NCBI GenBank assembly: GCA_003541875.1
Contig: DPLS01000418.1
Span: 1,713-9,967 of the forward strand
DNA: 8,255 nt
Reading direction: 5' to 3'
DNA from: Bacteroidota bacterium
Lineage (GTDB): Bacteria; Bacteroidota; Ignavibacteria; UBA10030; UBA6906
The notes under the pieces are model-generated. The model searched no databases, was not told the DNA's origin, and worked only from the letters and a program-made list of their open reading frames with translations. Position numbers and translations under genes: made by a program. Positions 5,154-8,255 of this stretch are shown one piece after another. Position 1 is the first letter of the stretch. Each line of letters opens with the position of its first letter.

Positions 5154-7443
5154 CCCGGGGTACACCTCCGAAGAAATGGAGCGATACTTCAACGATCCAG
5201 ACTATCGACGACAGAAAGGCAGATCAATGCCAAGCCGCAAGATAAAGGGCCGTTTTCAAGTATACCTGATCATCGCCACGGCGTTGTTGGTGTCGATGGT
5301 GGGGTATGGATGGTACCTTGCATCCGGACTTCCCTCTCTCGAGAAGATTGAGAATCCAAAACCGGAGCTGGCCACAAAAGTGTTTTCCGTCGACGGTGAG
5401 GTGTTGGACCAGTTCTATATCAAGAACCGCTCCCATGCATCCATCAACCAAATACCAAAAAATGTCATCGATGCCCTCATAGCGACAGAAGACAGAAATT
5501 TCTACAGCCATTGGGGCGTCGACGCTGTTCGTTTCATGAAGGCAATGGTGAAGAACGTCTTTCTCCTTCGTCGCGAGGGCGCAAGCACAATCACACAGCA
5601 ACTCGCCCGCAACCTTTACCTCGGCCATGACGATAGGAACATCTTCGATACAATCACAAGAAAGCTCCGCGAGTTCATTACGTCAGTCCAGCTGGAGCGG
5701 AACTTCACAAAGGATGAAATCCTGGAGTTCTACCTCAACGTTGTCTATTTTGGCCGTGGGTCTTACGGCATCGCCGCCGCTTCTCAAATCTATTTCGACA
5801 AGCCGCCCGCCGACCTGACACTCGGTGAGACGGCAATCCTGATTGCGCTGTTGAAGGGACCGGCATACTACGATCCGGCCAACCATCCTGAGCGTGCTGC
5901 AAATCGCCGTAATACCGTGCTGGAACAGATGGTGAAGTACGACTTCATTACAACGGAACAAGCCAAAGAGGCGAAACAGGAGGACATTCAACTCAAGAGC
6001 TCTGAGGCAGTTTCCGCGGCAGGTATTGCTCCACATTTTGTTGAGCAGATCCGTCAACAGCTTGCTCAGAAAGCCGAAAAGTACGGCTACGACCTGTATC
6101 GCGATGGCCTATCGGTCTATACGACACTGGATAGCCGAATGCAACGACACGCCAACCGTGCGGTGGAGGAACACCTTGCGGAGTATCAGACGATGTTCGA
6201 CAGCTTATGGAACTGGAAGCGAGAAAAGGATATTGCGGAACGTGTCATCGACCAGGCGATTCGGACATCGAATGAGTTCCGGAGAGGGGCATCTGCCTAT
6301 CAACGCGACAGCATCTACTCGGCACTCCAAAGCAATGGGGCCTGGGTGGATTCCATGAAACGGGTTGCACAAATCATCGAGGTTGGTTTTGTGGCCATTG
6401 ATCCGCACACCGGCGGCATCATGGCAATGGTGGGCGGAGCGAACTTCAAGAGCTTCAAGTACGGACTCAACCATGTTACGCAAATCAGGCGCCAGGTGGG
6501 GTCGGCATTCAAGCCGTTCGTCTACACTGTCGCCATCGACAATAACTATCCGCCCTGCTATGAACTGCTCAACCAACCCGTCACACTAATTATGGCAGAC
6601 GGCAAGCGATGGGCTCCGACGAATTCTGATGGACTATTTGGAGGGAAGAGCACGCTTCGTGAAGGGCTCAAACACTCGATCAACCTTATTGCTGTCCGAG
6701 CAATCATGGAGATTGCTCCTGTGAATACCGTGGTCGAGTATGCAAAGCGAATGGGAATCTCTTCCCCGCTTCCTCCCTACGAATCGCTCGCGCTTGGTGC
6801 CGGAGAGGTTTCGCCACTGGAAATGACGGCCGCGTTTGGCGTTTTCCCGAATCACGGCGTCTATGTGGAGCCAAACTCCGTAGTCCGTATCGAAGATAAA
6901 GATGGAAATGTCATAGAAGAAAACATGCCTCAGCGTCGCGAAGTCCTGAGCGAGGAAACCTCATTCATTATGACATCAATGCTGCAGGGAGTTGTTGATG
7001 AGGGAACCGGGACTCGTGTGCGGAGTTACTTCCACCTGCCCGCCGCCGGGAAGACTGGAACAACGAATGAGTTTGCAGATGCCTGGTTCATCGGATATAC
7101 ACCACAGATTTCCGCCGGCGTGTGGGTCGGGTTTGACAACAAGAGCGTCCACTTTACGAACTGGGATGGACAGGGGGGGCGGGCGGCGGCGCCGATTTGG
7201 GGACGGTTCATGAAGTATGTCTATGAGGACCCATCAATCGCAATGCCGCTGGAGTATTTTGAAAAGCCGGCCACGGTTTTTGAGGAGACAATCTGTGCCG
7301 ACACCAAGAAGCTTGCCACGGAATATTGTCCGAACAAGATGACGGAGTACTTCACCGAAAAGACCCGACCGGGCAAGTGCAACAAGCATACAACCCAGAA
7401 GTGGAATGAAGGCGAGGAAGGATTAGGAACGATTAGCTTCTAG
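5137..7443 (+). CDS. Class A penicillin-binding protein, PBP1A type (glycosyltransferase/transpeptidase)
   Basis: This bifunctional peptidoglycan synthase polymerises lipid II and cross-links the stem peptides in the periplasm. It has 768 residues: a cytoplasmic Arg/Lys-rich lead, one transmembrane helix (about 40-63), a GT51 domain (about 85-260) and a transpeptidase domain (about 415-690). GT51 motifs are ATEDRNFYSHWG with catalytic Glu118, GASTITQQLARNLYL (148-162), KLRE with Glu179 and ILEFYLNVVYFGRGSYG (195-211). Transpeptidase motifs are SAFK (Ser456 nucleophile, Lys459), SIN (514-516) and KTGTTNE (639-645). A C-terminal tail (about 715-768) carries Cys720, Cys731, Cys748 and His751. 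The ATG at 5137 lies inside the lpxH end; an in-frame ATG at 5176 is an alternative that loses only 13 residues. A run of seven G bases (7173-7179) encodes part of GQGGRAAAPIWG, and the frame stays intact across it. Confidence 0.95.
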   Translation: MPTGNDPGYTSEEMERYFNDPDYRRQKGRSMPSRKIKGRFQVYLIIATALLVSMVGYGWYLASGLPSLEKIENPKPELATKVFSVDGEVLDQFYIKNRSHASINQIPKNVIDALIATEDRNFYSHWGVDAVRFMKAMVKNVFLLRREGASTITQQLARNLYLGHDDRNIFDTITRKLREFITSVQLERNFTKDEILEFYLNVVYFGRGSYGIAAASQIYFDKPPADLTLGETAILIALLKGPAYYDPANHPERAANRRNTVLEQMVKYDFITTEQAKEAKQEDIQLKSSEAVSAAGIAPHFVEQIRQQLAQKAEKYGYDLYRDGLSVYTTLDSRMQRHANRAVEEHLAEYQTMFDSLWNWKREKDIAERVIDQAIRTSNEFRRGASAYQRDSIYSALQSNGAWVDSMKRVAQIIEVGFVAIDPHTGGIMAMVGGANFKSFKYGLNHVTQIRRQVGSAFKPFVYTVAIDNNYPPCYELLNQPVTLIMADGKRWAPTNSDGLFGGKSTLREGLKHSINLIAVRAIMEIAPVNTVVEYAKRMGISSPLPPYESLALGAGEVSPLEMTAAFGVFPNHGVYVEPNSVVRIEDKDGNVIEENMPQRREVLSEETSFIMTSMLQGVVDEGTGTRVRSYFHLPAAGKTGTTNEFADAWFIGYTPQISAGVWVGFDNKSVHFTNWDGQGGRAAAPIWGRFMKYVYEDPSIAMPLEYFEKPATVFEETICADTKKLATEYCPNKMTEYFTEKTRPGKCNKHTTQKWNEGEEGLGTISF

Positions 7444-7502
7444 TTCTGAGCGACGTTGCATTGACGCGCGCCGCATACCACATCTCAACCACCCCCGCCT
7501 CA

Positions 7503-7646
7503 TCAATCTGTCGACAACTCCTGGTCGAATATGCTGTCAGAATCAACCTCTCGCGCTGGCTCCCGATTGTCGCCACTTCCTTTTCTTGCCAGTAGCAGCG
7601 GCAACGAAGCCAACGCAAACAATGCAGCAATCTTTAAGAACTTCAT
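7503..7646 (-). CDS. Small hydrophobic peptide gene, 47 codons, function unknown
   Basis: I do not recognise this gene. Its product is 47 residues: MKFLK, a hydrophobic segment IAALFALASLPLLLA (6-20), the basic pair R21 K22, then a polar, strongly acidic tail with eight Asp/Glu (D26, E29, E33, D35, D37, D41, E43, D47). This looks like either a signal peptide with a short acidic product or a single-helix membrane peptide. Leu at -3 makes cleavage after Ala20 a poor signal peptidase site, so I lean to a membrane anchor. The ATG is preceded by GGAGGG, the clearest Shine-Dalgarno site in the window, which is the main reason to call it. It converges on the PBP gene, leaving 59 nt between stop codons. 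It follows the T9SS cargo gene on the same strand, beyond that gene's hairpin, so it probably has its own promoter, which I could not identify. Confidence 0.6.
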   Translation of the reverse strand: MKFLKIAALFALASLPLLLARKGSGDNREPAREVDSDSIFDQELSTD

Positions 7647-7649
7647 CGT

Positions 7650-7655
7650 CCCTCC
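7650..7655 (-). promoter_or_regulatory. Strong Shine-Dalgarno site of the 47-codon gene
   Basis: GGAGGG on the minus strand ends 3 nt before the ATG at 7646; the core GGAGG has 4 nt spacing. The other genes here have weak or no such site, so this one stands out and decides the start. Confidence 0.6.
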
Positions 7656-7782
7656 AACTGTATCAATGACTGATTACCACTGTCGAACTCTGTCATAGAA
7701 TACAAACAATAGGGGCCAGGCGCGGTGATTGCACTCACAGGTGGTGTCAGCTTTTTCCACTTACACGATGATCGACAAATGA
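7656..7782 (-). other. Leader and intergenic stretch upstream of the small gene
   Basis: The 389 nt between the PBP stop and the cargo stop hold the 47-codon gene, its ribosome binding site and the hairpin at 7783-7809. The remaining stretch between hairpin and small gene has no open frame of note. Any promoter for the small gene should lie here. I see no convincing -35/-10 pair or TAnnTTTG element; TATTGTTTG on the minus strand near 7710 is only a near miss. Confidence 0.4.
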
Positions 7783-7809
7783 AGAGTCCCGCCTTGTGAG
7801 CGGGACTCT
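7783..7809 (-). terminator. Intrinsic terminator-like hairpin after the T9SS cargo gene
   Basis: There is a perfect 10-bp inverted repeat: AGAGTCCCGC (7783-7792) and GCGGGACTCT (7800-7809), with a 7-nt loop. Reading the minus strand, it lies 23 nt past the cargo stop codon and is followed by the T-rich stretch TCATTTGT rather than a full T run. On the plus strand what follows is not T-rich, so it most likely ends the minus-strand transcript. Confidence 0.7.
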
Positions 7810-7832
7810 CGACGGACCGGATTGAACTGCGG

Positions 7833-8255
7833 CTATTTTACGAGCATCATCTTCTTTAGGAAGGAAACCTCACCTGCGTTCATCCTGTAGAAGTACAGAC
7901 CGCTCGAAAGCCCAACTGCATCGAACGAGGCGGTGTAATATCCTGCCGACTTCACCTCATCCACCAATGTGGCTATTCGCTGTCCCAGCAAGTTGTACAC
8001 TTCCAGTCGGACGCGCGACTCCTTCGGCACTGCATACTCAATCTTTGTCGAGGGGTTGAATGGATTTGGATAGTTCTGGTCTAGTGCAAACTCCTTCGGC
8101 AGAGGTTTCTCACTCACTCCTGCTAACATATCAACCTGAACACCTTCGGTAAAATGAACTGAGCCATCAAGGTCAATCTGCTTAAGACGATAAAACCACA
8201 TCCCACTTGATGCGGTGTTGTCCACAAAGGAATAGGAATGCGGTTCATTGGTTGT
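7833..8255 (-). CDS. C-terminal part of a secreted protein with a T9SS type A sorting domain (5' end off window)
   Basis: The frame is open to the window edge, so only the last 140 residues are visible and the main body is unknown. A GTG at 8225 is not needed as a start, because the codons before it continue a typical cargo sequence (EPHSYSFVDN). Residues 16-32 contain GMWFYRLKQIDLDGS, the end of a beta-sandwich repeat common just before the sorting domain. From about residue 56 comes the type A sorting domain: FALDQNYPNPFNPSTKIEY, VRLEVYNLLGQRIATLV, AGYYTASFDAVGLSSGLYFYRM, ending in SFLKKMMLVK. Such domains direct passage through the outer membrane by the type IX system and are then usually removed, leaving the protein on the surface or free. 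A strong hairpin follows the stop. This is the best taxonomic clue in the window, pointing to Bacteroidota/Chlorobiota relatives. Confidence 0.93.
   Translation of the reverse strand, partial: TTNEPHSYSFVDNTASSGMWFYRLKQIDLDGSVHFTEGVQVDMLAGVSEKPLPKEFALDQNYPNPFNPSTKIEYAVPKESRVRLEVYNLLGQRIATLVDEVKSAGYYTASFDAVGLSSGLYFYRMNAGEVSFLKKMMLVK

Noticed and set aside
6205..6576. Long antisense frames opposite the PBP gene (also 5224-5628 and 5683-6057)
   Set aside because: All sit inside a gene whose catalytic motifs are intact, and the translations resemble no family I know.
7433..7630. 65-codon minus-strand frame overlapping the end of the PBP gene and the 47-codon gene
   Set aside because: Its composition (many Arg, Cys, Trp) is not protein-like, it has no ribosome binding site, and it conflicts with the better supported 47-codon frame.
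7672..7686. Short direct repeat CTGTC-GAACT-CTGTC upstream of the small gene
   Set aside because: Five-base repeats are expected by chance and there are no further copies to suggest an operator.
1..8255. Search for mobile elements, CRISPR arrays, tRNA genes and defence genes
   Set aside because: No transposase, integrase, terminal inverted repeats, spaced repeats, tRNA-like cloverleaf or defence domain was recognised on either strand.

Overview
The window is chromosomal and carries ordinary cell-envelope and transport genes. It probably comes from a Gram-negative, diderm member of the Bacteroidota–Chlorobiota (FCB) group, perhaps an Ignavibacteria- or Kapabacteria-like lineage. The evidence is a secreted protein ending in a type A type IX secretion (T9SS) sorting domain, an LpxH-type lipid A enzyme, Bacteroidota-style scarcity of Shine-Dalgarno sites, and moderate GC content judged by eye. 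The exact taxon is inference. I see no mobile element, CRISPR array, tRNA or rRNA.

Layout, left to right. Positions 1-2453 (+) hold the end of an iron-siderophore/heme/cobalamin ABC importer: a FecCD/BtuC-type permease cut at the left edge, then its FecE/BtuD-type ATPase after a 135-nt gap. The gene for the antitermination factor NusB follows, with a GTG start that overlaps the ATPase stop. Positions 2528-3874 (+) encode a UMF1-family (Atg22-like) major facilitator.

Positions 3936-7443 (+) form a tight three-gene envelope cluster. It encodes a stand-alone exported DsbD N-terminal-like redox domain, then LpxH (3 nt later), then a class A penicillin-binding protein of the PBP1A type, which overlaps lpxH by 17 nt. 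Together these touch periplasmic thiol chemistry, lipid A synthesis and peptidoglycan synthesis.

The right end (7503-8255) is on the minus strand and converges on the PBP gene. It holds the C-terminal part of a T9SS cargo protein that runs off the window edge, a strong hairpin just past its stop, and a previously uncalled 47-codon gene at 7503-7646. That gene has the best Shine-Dalgarno site in the window and encodes a tiny hydrophobic peptide with an acidic tail.

I do not see a clearly new multi-gene system. The items most worth a second look are the 47-residue peptide, the stand-alone nDsbD-like protein in the lpxH-PBP1A cluster, and the cysteine-bearing tail of the PBP in that same cluster.
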